Assembly (NCBI GenBank): GCA_020746995.1
Contig: JAGPXD010000001.1
Location: forward strand, 6,758,001 to 6,822,000
Reading direction: 5' to 3'
Source of the DNA: Plectosphaerella cucumerina
Lineage: Eukaryota > Ascomycota > Sordariomycetes > Glomerellales > Plectosphaerellaceae
Length of the DNA: 64,000 nt
The notes below the pieces were generated by a model, which ran no database searches, had not been told where the DNA came from, and was given only the letters and a program-made list of their open reading frames with translations. Both the position numbers and the translations under genes were made by a program. This document shows positions 11,713 to 22,658 of this stretch, in pieces; within the stretch, counting starts at the first letter, position 1; each line of letters begins with the position of its first letter.

Positions 11713-12471
11713 ATTAACACTACGTTACTTATCTTGTTCAAGTGGTTCTTTGGGTAAAAGTGATATGAAGTCTATCGACAGAAGTTTCAGCCAGGACAGA
11801 TGCGACATGCTACCAGGCCTGGAGGCATTGATGACATAGATTCGCATTCATCAGGCCGGGTCATCGGCCACTCGAATACATGCAGAACTGCTTCTCCCCG
11901 TTTCATGCTCATTGGTCTCGATCTGAGTGGTGATGAGAATGAGGACTGGCATCGGATATTCTCGATCACCATTTGGCACTATCTGGGGATCTCGGCCGTT
12001 ATTGGCTCGACCTGTGATATCGACTCCGCGGCTCCCGCCAAAGTTTCTATCATTCCACATCGCAGAGAGATAGCGAGCCCGTTCTATGATGGGGCCTGGG
12101 TCCGTCCAGAGATAACCGAGGAGCCAGCCTCCCCGCATTCCATTATCTGGGGGAGGCCGAGCCTGCTCCTGGGCACCGAGCTATCAGCTTAGCGCTCCCG
12201 AAATCAGGTAAAGGGCTCCGAACCCCGGGTTTGAGAGATCCGAAACCGCTTCGGCGCAGCTAGAAAGGCGGGGTGGGCAATACTGGACGCATGCTGAGTT
12301 CGCTCGAGCCGACGAGCTTGACCTTGTCACACATCACCCCCACCAGAGGGACGCTGTGTGCACTTATAAGGCGAGAGAGCAGTCGCGCAAAGATGCAGAG
12401 CTGTCTTCATGCAGCTCTGTCGTCAAGCTGACAACCCATTCCCAACAATCATTTCCCCAACGCCCTTCAAG
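11713..12471. other. Intergenic region, aldolase to permease
   Basis: About 760 bases holding the aldolase 3' end and the permease promoter. A TATA-like CTTATAAGG lies at about 12362-12370, roughly 105 bases before the permease ATG. No supported coding frame. Confidence 0.45.
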
Positions 12472-14319
12472 ATGACCGCTTCCGCGACGAACCCGACGGA
12501 GGCGACTCCTGCCGCGATTGATACGATTTCCGGCGTGCAATCTGCCGGCAACGACCTGAAGAGAGCTCTGAAGCGCCGACAAGTTTCCATGTTCGCCATC
12601 GCTTGCGCCATGGGCACCGGCCTCATCATCGGCTCTGGCATCGGCCTGCTTCGCGGCGGGCCTGGCAGCCTGCTGATCGCCTACATCATCACCGGAACCT
12701 GTGTCTTTTTCGTCATGACGGCCCTGGGAGAGATGGCAACATACATCCCGATGAACAAGGGCTTTTCCGGATATGCAAGCCGTTACATGCATCCGGCTCT
12801 GGGGTATGTTGGGGGAAATCTGACACGCAAACCTGGATGGACAGTAGCTGACATTTGACCCTGCCAGCTTTGCCACTGGATGGAACTACTTCTTCAAATA
12901 TCTGGTCGCGACTCCCGTCAACCTTACCGCCAGTGGCCTCATCATACAATTCTGGCGACCGGATCTGAATGTGGCTATCTGGATAGCAACCTTTGGAGTG
13001 CTGATCATGCTCGTCAACGTACGTCTCCTACGATTCTGACATGGATCTGAGAACTCACAGTGGCTGACACTCGCGTCAACAGTTGAGCCACGTGAATGTT
13101 TTTGGCGAGACAGAGTTCTATCTCGCCTGCATCAAGGTTGTCACGATCGTCGGTCTCATCCTTCTCTGCTTCATCATCTCAGCCGGCGGATCCCCTAGCA
13201 GAGAAGTCATAGGCTTCAGCTACTGGAGGGAGCCTGGCGCATTTGCTGAGTATCTGCTTCCAGGAAGACTGGGCCGCTTCCTGGGCTGGTGGGCATGCAT
13301 GTACCAAGCGGCCTTTGCCTTCCTCGGAACCGAAGTTGTCGCCATTACGTTCGGTGAAGCCAGCAACCCTCGTAAGACGATCCCCCACGCCATAAAGCAG
13401 ACCTTCTTCCGCATCGCCGGGTTCTACGTCCTCGGAGTCTGGGCCCTCACCATGGCGGTTCCCTACAACAGCCCCGCGCTCATCGGGGCTGCGAAGCAGA
13501 GCACTTCTGCCGCTGCTTCGCCGTTTGTCGCGGCCATCACTATCGCCAACATCAAGGTTCTGCCGCACATCATCAACGGCAGCCTGCTTGTCTTTGCTCT
13601 AAGTGCTGCATGCACCGACATCTACTGCGCCTCGCGATCTATCTATGGACTCGCCAGAGACGGTCAAGCTCCGGCAATTTTCGCCAAGACACTCAAGAAC
13701 GGCGTCCCAATCTACTCGGTGCTGGCCGCATCCTTCGGCATCCTTCTTGGATTTATGAACGCAGCCAAGTCTGCGTCAGTGGTGTTCAACTACCTACTCG
13801 CACTTGCAACGCTCTTTGCACTCCTCAACTGGATCTGCATCCTGTTGTCATACTTCAACTTCCGCCGGGCCCTCAAAGTTCAGGGCGTTCCCATTAAGAC
13901 GCTGCCGTACGTGGGCTACTTCCAGCCGTATGGGGCCATGTTCTCGATGTTCATCAGCATGCTGGTGTTGATATTTGCTGGTACGTGTTGAGATGTTTGG
14001 AATAAGACAAGGATGCGCGGCAGCTAACAATCTCTTTACAGGCTACGACGCTTTCATTCCTCACTTCAAACCAGACGTTTTCGTTCTGAAGTACATCTCC
14101 CTAGTCATCTTTACTTTCAACTTCTGCCTTTGGCGCTTCTGGAAGGGGGCACGTCATGTCAAGCCCGAGGAGATGGATCTGACCACCGGGTACTACGACT
14201 TTTCCTTTGGCGACGAGGCTGACCCTGCCGATTTGAGCGAGAAGGCGGACCGGGTGTCGATCCCGGAGACTCGTCTTGAGGTCACCATTGGGGAGGGGGC
14301 TCACACCCAGGCAAAGTAG
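12472..14319 (+). CDS. APC-family amino-acid permease
   Basis: Four exons (12472-12803, 12868-13018, 13083-13980, 14042-14319) give 552 residues with about twelve hydrophobic segments, the standard length. The N-terminus LKRALKRRQVSMFAIACAMGTGLIIGSG is the YAT-type signature: a cytosolic stretch followed by the G-T-G-L-I-I-G-S-G substrate-binding helix 1. Other landmarks are GEMATYIPMNKGF, FLGTEVVAITFGEASNPRKTIP (helix 6 region) and a C-terminal cytosolic tail with VKPEEMDLTTGYYDF. These proton symporters sit in the plasma membrane and import amino acids; specificity is unknown. In this context it may import the substrate of the adjacent aminotransferase and aldolase. Confidence 0.9.
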
Positions 14320-14454
14320 GGGAGCAGCGTGTTCGACAGGATAGGAAACATCATAATCAGCCAGAAACAGCGCCCTTTTCCCACTCACCAGCAAAAGCAC
14401 AAGCTCGCCGGTCGCAAGTATCGATCGTAGTACACGAGTCATGTGTGGAAGTGC

Positions 14455-14459
14455 AAAAA
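14455..14459 (-). terminator. Pol III T5 terminator of the tRNA-Val gene
   Basis: A run of five T on the minus strand begins four bases beyond the tRNA 3' end, the expected RNA polymerase III stop. Confidence 0.7.
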
Positions 14460-14462
14460 GAT

Positions 14463-14551
14463 TGACTCGAGGGAGGCTCGATCTCCCGACCTTCAGTGAA
14501 ACTATCCTTTGGATGTTAGACTGACGTGATAACCAACTACACCATCAAGCC
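14463..14551 (-). tRNA. tRNA-Val(AAC) with 15-base intron
   Basis: Read on the minus strand from 14551 it folds as a tRNA. The acceptor stem GGCTTGA pairs with TCGAGTC (G-U pairs included) with discriminator A. There is a D arm with GTTGG, an anticodon stem TCAGT/ACTGA around loop CTAACAC, a perfect T stem GGGAG/CTCCC and T loop ATCGAGC. The anticodon is AAC (valine). A 15-base intron (TCCAAAGGATAGTTT) sits between positions 37 and 38, the canonical place; the mature tRNA is 74 bases before CCA addition. Internal A and B box promoters are recognisable. The T loop starts with A rather than the usual T, a slight oddity. Confidence 0.9.
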
Positions 14552-14944
14552 AACAGATGTGAAGACTTGCACCATAAAGCATCATGACCTGATCAATTTG
14601 ACTCTTTAGGGTGGACTCCCGGGCGGTACCTAAGATAAAGGTTTTGCAACACGTCAATGATCATTCGGAATAACTACGACGGGATCCGTGAGATTGACTC
14701 ATGAATTGATGCAACGCCACTGGGCGAGTACCATCCAGCTTCTAATGGCACCGCACAGAGTCCCTCCCATCCACTGCCCAGGTGGGCGAAGATGCCCGAG
14801 CCCCTGAACCTCCCCTAGGTACCCCGCACGTTCACCACGAGGACCCCACAACCAAGTCCCCGCATCACGTCTCGGTCATTTCGGTCTTGGAATCTCCGGA
14901 TCTTCTCTCCTTCCATCGCCACTGTCGGTACAGTTCAGCAAACC
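14552..14944. other. Intergenic, upstream of tRNA-Val and of the reductase gene
   Basis: Just under 400 bases holding the reductase promoter and the 5' flank of the tRNA gene. No coding frame or repeat seen. Confidence 0.4.
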
Positions 14945-16058
14945 ATGTCGCACCTGTGAGTCTTCATACTCTGGCCTGAGACATTCCAGGAGGCCAGCGT
15001 TCTGACAGTGGCCCTTAGACAGCATGTCCTTGTTACGGGGGCCACAGGCTTCATCGGCGCCCACGTCGTCGACGTCCTGCTGTCCAAAGGCCTCAAAGTG
15101 AGAGGCGCAACTCGGTCCCTATCGAAAGGCGAAGCCATGAAGAAGGCGAGGCCAGACTACGACGGAAAGCTTGAATTTGTGCAGGTCGGCGACTTCAGCG
15201 ACGGTGGAGACTTCGCCGAGGCAGTCAAGGGGATGGATGCTGTCATCCATGTCGCCAGTGTGAGTTACTCACCCCGGGAGGCAGAATGAACCCTGACAGT
15301 CACAGCCGCTTAGTTACGATACGAAGGATAACGAGAAAGAACTCATCATCCCAGCCATCAGCGGTGTCAAGGCCATCATGGCCGCCGCTGCCGCCGAGCC
15401 TTCCGTCAAACGAATCGTCCTCACGTCCTCCTTTGCCTCGGTTATGAACGCAGACCGTAAGGCACCTCCCTACTTCACCTACAAGGGCTCCGACTGGAAC
15501 CCGCTCACCTATGCGGAGTCCATCGCCCCCGACGCACCGGCTTTCATCGCCTACCGAGGCTCAAAGCTCTTTGCCGAGAAGGCCGCGTGGGACTTTGTCA
15601 CGGAGAACAAGCCAGGCTTCGACCTCGTCACGCTTTGTCCCCCAATGACCTTCGGCCCCATTGTGCATCCGATCTCCACTGTCGAGCAGCTCAACGAGTC
15701 CAACGCCATGCTGTGGAAGATTGCCTCGGGCGCGAAGCCTCTTCCCATCGCACGAGTGCCGTTCTGGATTGACGTGCGGGATCTTGCGCTCGCGCATGTC
15801 GAAGCAGTGCGGCGACCAGAGGCAGGGGGGAAGCGCTTCATCCCCGCGGCCACAGAACGCTTCTCGTACGGAAAGGCGGCTAGGTACATGGATGAAGCAT
15901 TTGAATGGGCGCGGGGGAAGGTCACCAGAGAGGACCAAGTGATTGACGAGTCGCACGGTGTTGATGGGGAGACTGCCGCCAGTGAGCTTGGTCTGCAGTA
16001 CAGGCCATTCAAGAAGACCGTGGTCGATCTTGTCTCTCAGGCGCATAAGATGACATGA
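14945..16058 (+). CDS. NAD(P)-dependent extended-SDR reductase (dihydroflavonol-4-reductase / ketoreductase-like)
   Basis: Three exons (14945-14955, 15019-15259, 15306-16058) give 334 residues. The first coding exon is only 11 bases (ATG plus two codons and two bases); splicing it in yields MSHLQHVLVTGATGFIGAH, the expected N-terminus with the GxxGxxG dinucleotide-binding turn. The catalytic YxxxK appears as YRGSK, preceded by the Ser of LTSSFASVM; VHVASPLSYD matches fungal members of this family. Such enzymes reduce aldehydes, ketones or methylglyoxal-like carbonyls using NADPH in the cytosol; the substrate is not predictable. It follows the permease on the same strand, with the tRNA between. 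It could remove the aldehyde product of the aldolase (inference). Confidence 0.88.
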
Positions 16059-16480
16059 CTGCAGATATTGCCGCGACTCTCGTTGGGCAGACTACCTAGT
16101 CAATGTAAGCCATCAGAATGACCGAGTCGCGAGGGCGGCTTGCCCGATTCCTGCGAATCAGAGCTGCATCCCGCTGTGACGCAGGTTGACGAAGCTGTCA
16201 CTCCTATGATTGGGGAGGTCAGGAGGCAGTGCTGGGGGCGCAATCAGGGGACCTAGTAGCTGCTAAAGCGCAAACTGTTGCCCACGAAGCACATAATCAA
16301 GACATGTTAGCGGGCTAGCCACCTCAATGTGAGGCTGACTGGGCGAACGAATTGTTGCATCCATAAAGTCCCCGGCCCCTCTCCCCGCTGGACAGCGAGC
16401 CTGATTCTTCATTTCTCGCATTCCAGTAACCCATCTCTCTCAATCGCGCAAACAAACCGAACTTCCCTGTGTTGGCATCG
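16059..16480. other. Intergenic, reductase to NLR-like gene
   Basis: About 420 bases with no supported coding frame; contains the promoter of the downstream gene. Confidence 0.4.
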
Positions 16481-18910
16481 ATGGCGGAAATCGTGGGTGC
16501 AGTCGCCAGCGGCTTCACCCTCGCTGGTGTCGCTGTTGGTTCCGCCCGCACAGTCTTTCGCCTGAAGCAGCTCTGGTCCGAGGTCAAGGAGGTCCCAGAC
16601 ACCATTCAGGCTCTGATGTTTAAGGTCGAGCTCTTCGAATCGATCATCCTGGAGATGGAGCAAGCAATTGCTGCCGCCCCAGTTCTCGCCGAGGATACAA
16701 TGGATTGGGGCGGAGCCTTCGCCAGGAGCTCGGAGCATTGCCAGCGTCAACTAAAAGGCCTGTACGACCTCATCGCCGACCTCGAGGCGGCTATCACGGC
16801 GCAAAGACGGTTCAAAAGAGGCTCGGCCAAGGTCAAGGTTGCGCTAGGAGGCAGCCGACTGGCCGAGTTTGAAAGGCGAATGCGAGACGTCGTCGACATA
16901 CTCGTCATCACGATGAGCGCGCGGAACATGTGAGGCGGTTTCCCCCTTCTATGCGCCGGTTCACTGACAGGAACAGGACGTTGATGCACATGAACCTCCA
17001 GCGAGCCTCGGGCATCGGCCGTGCCTTGCAGGATCAGAGCGCGACCATAGGCTCTGGCCACGTCTTGATTGCTGAGACTGAGAGTTTCGACGAGGAACTC
17101 GAAGCCGAGCTCGACCAGGATGATTCGGATTCAGTATCTGTAGTGCCTTCAGCGGAAACTCCGACAAGTAACCCAGAGGCTGAATCAGCAACTCAATCCA
17201 GCGTCGGGTTTCAGCATGGGATCTTCGGGGGCTTCTTCGTCAATAAGAAAACCAGTGGAAGAGGCCTATACTCAAAATCTGGTAAGTGAAAAGAACTCGG
17301 GACGAGAAGTCCAAGATACCCCCATCGATCCCGCATGAAAACTTCCAGCGTTAGCATCATGTACACACACTGCGAAGTCCGCGCTAACAACTCCTAAAAG
17401 AATACGCAATGCAGGCATCTGCCCCCACGTGGCTTTATGGCTCAGCCTTCAAATTTCAAGTCACTAGAGCTCAGGGTTCTTGGGCGATGAATCTGAGAAC
17501 TTACAACGTCAGGCCAGAAACTTCCCCTGTGTTCGAACTGGCGCGAACAGGCGACGTCAAGGGCATCCTTTCTTTGATAGAAAGAAAAGATGCATCTGTC
17601 TACGACATAGATGAGGTTGGCGAGGGTGTATTGCACGTATGTATTCTCTTGGCCCCCGTGTGTTCTGCCGAACGAGACAGTAATTTTGGTACTGCTGTAT
17701 CGAGCGAAGCACCTCTTGTCAGTATTCAAAGCTAACGTCGACGAACTGGTAGAAATTATTCTTCAACATAACAAATAACGCTGACTTCGCCGCACTCTCG
17801 TCTCTCTTGGCCATCGGAGCCGACTTGAATCAGGAAAATGGTTTCGGCTATCGCCCAATGCATGATTGGCTTTCAAATGGCGGTCCGAGCCCTGAAGTCT
17901 TTGAATTTCTTCACTCCAGAGGGGCCTTTGACTGGGCACTCGGAGAAACATTCCATCTCGCTTTTTTTTTGTGGCAGGACAAGATTTTGCGACGAAAAAC
18001 GAGCTGGCACGCCAGGTTTCCCGACAGTGCATCAAGAATGGCCATGGAACAACTCGGGTCATTCATTATCGACTATGTCCCTCATGCTCTGACGGGGAAC
18101 GAGGTATGGGAACTGACGACAGGTTTGGGATTTCGGCATCAGCATAACACCTTGGCCCGCCTCAGCTTTTGGTTCGGCATCACGACGGGTCATCTTCTCA
18201 AAGAGGAGGCTTCTTCCACTGAACATTCGAGGGTGATGGTTGAAGCCCTTGAGAAAGTCGAAAACGTCCACGAACAGGCCATCCGGTTTTCCAAGCCCTG
18301 GGAGTACCTGCATATGTGCAGATTCATCGCCCCCCTTGGAGGATCTCACCTTACACCCCTTCTGCACTTCTTAACAGGTAGCTGGATTTGTTCTTGCTCG
18401 AACGTCGAGACAAAACATGCGACTGCGGCGATGACGACTGTAGGAATTCAGGTTATACGCTGGCTGAAGATCATCGACGAGGCGGGCCACAACCTGGAGG
18501 AATATGGCAAGGAGGAAAAGCAGCTTCTTCTTTCGAATCCCATTTGACGGATGCGTTGGGAGCAGGTGGCATGGCGTGACGTGTGGGTGCCAGGCGAGGG
18601 TTGGTACGGTGGCAAGACCATTTTCAGCAGCCGACTGAAGACGATCTCCTACACGCCTCCGAAGCTGGTGGACATTGAGTACGGCTCGAGACCTGAGGAT
18701 TGGAGACTGATCTGGGACATGGATATTGAAGAGATGGCAGGAGAGTTCTGGCTGATGCTCGATGACCAGAAGTCTTTTCCCGGTTCTTGGGATTCGAGTT
18801 GGGACTGCAACTCGAACAATGGGTGGTATGACCATAACTATTGGACAATGTTCCCCGACAGGAACGATCCCCGACTACAAGGACAAGCATATGTCCCCGT
18901 TGGGGTGTAA
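16481..18910 (+). pseudogene. NLR-like protein (STAND-type N-terminal domain plus ankyrin-like region), interrupted by in-frame TGA
   Basis: Four exons (16481-16929, 16971-17281, 17401-17636, 17753 onward) read 596 residues and stop at TGA 18545-18547. The same frame then stays open from 18548 to 18910 for 120 more residues, ending at a normal stop. The N-terminal part (MAEIVGAVASGFTLAGVA, then helices) is the fungal STAND/NLR-type N-terminal domain often annotated PigL_N. A Ser/Glu-rich linker follows, then an ankyrin-like stretch (residues about 300-400, with FELARTGDVKGI and SLLAIGADLNQENGFGYRPMHDWL). The post-stop segment contains PEDWRLIWDMDIEEMAGEFW, which resembles the conserved C-terminus of this family, so the stop probably breaks the gene. 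CGA to TGA is the simplest lesion. No NACHT or NB-ARC domain is seen. A missed intron or stop readthrough (TGA followed by C) cannot be excluded. Confidence 0.65.
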
Positions 18911-21900
18911 TCAACACCAACTGTTCAGACTTTCCTTCGTCTTTCACAAACGATGCGGGCTCAGAGAATGAACCAGCCAGACGAACGCCGTGGAGATATC
19001 CCACCCCGACTGACCGTCGAAATTGCGGGCCTCGCGACCGACGTCGGAAGCAGAGCGCAGCCTGGCCCGTGCCCTCCGTTTCGGGGATCCCGGAGGCCTG
19101 ACTCTCCGCAACAGAACCGGAGCAGGGGGATTCCGCCGCCGTTACCCACATGCCTCCCGCCAAGGATCGCGCATCTCGTAGGCGGACGAGGAATTGAGGC
19201 CACGGTATGGTCGAGCCAGGTCGCGAGGGAGGAACCAACGGGCAAAGTTCTCGAGATCTTCGGCGGAGTGGCGCGGCGATCGCCCGGCCGGGTGTGATGA
19301 TGTTTCGGGACCAAGGCACGCCGTGGTGTCAGTCGTGATTGATGGACCGGCCGTCAGCCTCAAAGTTGGGTCAGTACGACTACGACACGAGCCCCCGAAA
19401 GTGCCGAGGACGTGCTTGCGCCGGTTGGAGCCGAGAGGGAAAAGTGGAAGTTTCCCGGGAGTCACGGGGGGAAGAGTGCGCGTCGTGTTCAGCTCGACGG
19501 GCCACCAAGCGCGTGAGTAGCGCCGGAGGACGACCTTCGAAGTGGTTGATGAAAATGGCGCACCGGGCACAGCGCCGCATAACAGCCACAGGGCGGGATC
19601 TGGCGCACGACGTGATAGGTGCTGTCGTGACGCTCGAGTGAGGCGGCGGATTTTCGACATTGCTCCGTTGCTCCAGCGGAGGCCAGACCCCGGGGTGATT
19701 GACGTTTGGGACACGGGCGCGCGCAGCGGCTCCGGAAGTTTCCGCTGATCATTATCCCGTCACCGCGAGCCCATCATCGCCGGCGGAGAGAGATGCCGCG
19801 GCGCTGGGCAGGGGGGTTCGCTGTTTGAGCAGGGCTCTGGGCGTCCGGGGCCCGGGCCAAGTCCCCAAACTGCCCCGGGCGGGGACGATGCACGGGCGGC
19901 CAGGCCTTAAGGGAGAGGGTTTGTCCTTAGGAGTCGCGAGGCCACCAAGTGTCATTCATTGCTGGCCAGCCTGCTGCTTCTTTTCTTCGTTCTTCTTCCA
20001 GGACGGTGCCGTGTCACTTATTGCGCAGAGCCCGACGGTCGGGGGATGTCCTCGGGTGGTGCTGTGTCGGGAATGGACACGTCGTGGATTCTGTGGAGCA
20101 AGTCCGGCCGGAGGACGCGTCGCAGCTGGGAGCGCACCCGCCCCGGCCGCGATTCGCTCTCATCGACGTCGACGGACAGGCCCTGTGTCAAGGTGACTCG
20201 GGTGATTGCAGCTTCGAGGCGATCTCGGCGGTGGCCTCCCCTCTCCGCGTGCGACCCACGGGCCAACGTCTTGATTGGCCGGACTCGGGTGCAGTCCAAT
20301 GTCCGAGGGGGTCTGCGACGTGGCTCCGACTCGGGGCGGTGACCGAACGCCTTCGGGTCGGTTTGCGCAGCGGTGCGACAGCGAGGCGGACGGAAGTGAG
20401 GAGGAGAGGAGCATTATCAAATGCGGTGATCGTGAGTGCCTGCCTTCTCGGTGCATACCCAGGCGGCAGCAGCAAGTGCGATCGCGGGATAGAGGAGAAG
20501 AGGAGCGGGAGGCTTGTCTCCTGCCATGTGCGTCAGGAAAGAGCGCCTTCCCGCGGACGGCTAGGTGACGAACGGCAGGCACGCGGGAGGTTCTTGCCGG
20601 CCCGCGGGTTGGCACACGGGGAAAGGGGAAGGAAGGGGCAGCTTTCAGTGGCAAGTGGAAGGAGTGTCTCCCACAAGAGGGAAGGCGGCACCTGGGGAGC
20701 CGCGGCAGAAATGGCAGTAGCGGTGGGCCGGCCCAGACCAGACCCCTCCCAGCGCAGCCGCCCTCCCGGCTGGGGGACATCAGTCTGGAGTGTCGTGCAT
20801 CGTGTCTGCCACTGGTCTCCTTGCGTCTCCTGAATCGCTGCGCATAGTAATGAATTTGCTTGAAAGATCGAGACTATGATGCAAGGCTGCCGTGAGGTAA
20901 GCCACGAGCCGACCGCCGGGCGGCGTCGGTGGCGGCTGCCTTGGCATGCCGATGACAGCAGCCAGCCTTCGGCAGGTGCCGCCCGCCGCCAGTGTCGAAT
21001 TGGGATGGGGGACGGGTACGTACCCCGTGCCCGCGCAGTCGTGGTTGTCATGTGCGTGACTGCCCCCCGAGATGGCCGGGCGGCGGCGGTAGGCAGACAC
21101 CCACTTTTTCCCCCTCGAAAATGGGCGTCTGCCCCGGCGTCGGCGCTCCCAAGCCCTCAAACCTTCGGTCGGGACGCGGACGCACCATTTCGCATCCCGC
21201 TCGACGACGGCGGCGGCGCTCCCATTTTTTCTGGTCCCCGTCCTCGACATCCTCCGCGGACTTTTCATCTCTGACCGAGTATCAACCCCTACGCAAGAAT
21301 ACACCTTCCATCTTGGGTTTACTCCCCTTCCTATCATCCCGCGCCCGTCGTCCGCCAAAGAACGCACGACCCGGGCCGCTCGCTTTACCGCTGTCAACCC
21401 ATCATCTCCGGCGGCCTTCTCTCGCAATCGGCGTGGTCTGATTGCGTGCGTGACGCGCCCGATCCTCGAGACAGGAACCCCCCCCCGCGCTCGACGTTCC
21501 AGAAAAAGCACCTGAGCAACGTCACACCGGCGCGGCCCAGCTTCAGCCCAGCTCAGCTTCGTCTGTCTGTCGAGTCGAGTCACTTCGGCCGCAAGCGCCG
21601 GGACGGCGACCTCACTCCCGCCCGCCATCGATCGACCGACACATCCTCGGCCAGCGAGGGAAACCACAAGAAGAACGCATCATCGCGGAAACAAGGTCAG
21701 TCAGTTCGTCAGTCTGTCAGTCTGGTTGCATTTTCATTCTCCCCCTCGCGTCTGCTTCCCCTCCCCTCCATCCCCCCTCCCCTCACCGGTCTGGCCTGGC
21801 CTCATCTCTCGTGCGCGGTGTGCTTCCTTTGCGTCCTGGGGGGGACCGACCCGACCGGCCCCCTCTCCCCCTCCCCGGCGCTCGTCCTCGTCCATCAGCC

Positions 21901-22658
21901 CGCCCGCGCGGAACCCCCAAAATGTCACACCCAAGACCAACCGCCCCGGCGCCCGCGTCGCCCGTTCTCGCCTCGCCTTTCTCTCCCCCTCCTTCCCCCC
22001 TTTCCCCCTTCTGCCCTTGCCAGTTTGCCAGTCTGCCAGTCTGCCAGTGCCAGACTGCGCTGCGCTGAGGTGCTGCCCCCAGCTCCGGCATCATCTCCCG
22101 ATCCGCCCGAGCCTCGAGCCACATCAGGGCGTTCTCCAGGGCTCCACCCGCCCCTAGCGCCCAGAAGGTCCGCCCGACCGTGTCCCTCAGGCTCCCGTTT
22201 CTTGGGGCCGCCGCCCTCCCACAACTTTTTTCCCTGCCCTCTGCTCCCCCCGGCCTCCGTCCCATTTCCTCCCGTCCTCCCGTCCTCAACCCTCACATCC
22301 CCCCCTTTCACCTTGCCATCTTCCCATCAAGAGACCACCGAGACCGCCGGTATTTCGCACTGAATCGGCGGCCGACCATTCCGGTCCACACGCATCTTCG
22401 ACTTTCCGTCATCACTTGTCCAGAATTCGCTTTCTGACAGTCCTCCCAGCCCGACCGAAGCCTTCCGGAGTCCCATCTCGGCCTCCTCCGGCCTCATCAA
22501 AGAGACGCGCCTCATCGCCTTTTGCGACGCGTCCTCATCACCACCACGCCTGAGCAACGCCGTGCATCATCGCCGGCCCCTCTCCGGCCTTTTCATCGCC
22601 AGACACCGCTTTACTCGAGTGTCTGTTCAGCACCTCGACACATCATCCCGTCGCGACC
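18911..22658. other. 3.7 kb GC- and CT-rich gene-free region, leader of the downstream regulator
   Basis: Many overlapping open frames of up to about 300 codons exist on both strands, but they are Arg/Pro/Gly/Ser-rich, lack domains, and reflect high GC. From about 21,690 to 22,340 the plus strand is strongly pyrimidine-rich (long CCCCTCC runs), typical of promoters and 5' leaders of regulatory genes in filamentous fungi. A long transcribed 5' leader with upstream ORFs for the Zn2Cys6 gene at 22659 is plausible. I see no protein gene I can support. Confidence 0.5.
22019..22053. repeat. Short tandem repeat, 8-base GCCAGTCT unit
   Basis: About four and a half copies of an octamer: one GCCAGTTT, two exact GCCAGTCT, then truncated GCCAGT and GCCAG. 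A related GTCAGTC-type run lies at about 21,697-21,725. Confidence 0.75.

Noticed and set aside
16481..18910. Peroxisomal readthrough isoform at the TGA
   Set aside because: The context is TGA CGG rather than the leaky TGA CTA, and the extension does not end in a peroxisomal tripeptide, so a plain nonsense mutation is more likely.
19949..20833. 294-codon plus-strand frame in the GC-rich gap
   Set aside because: Low-complexity Arg/Gly/Ser composition, several equally long competing frames on both strands, no domain and no intron-linked extension.
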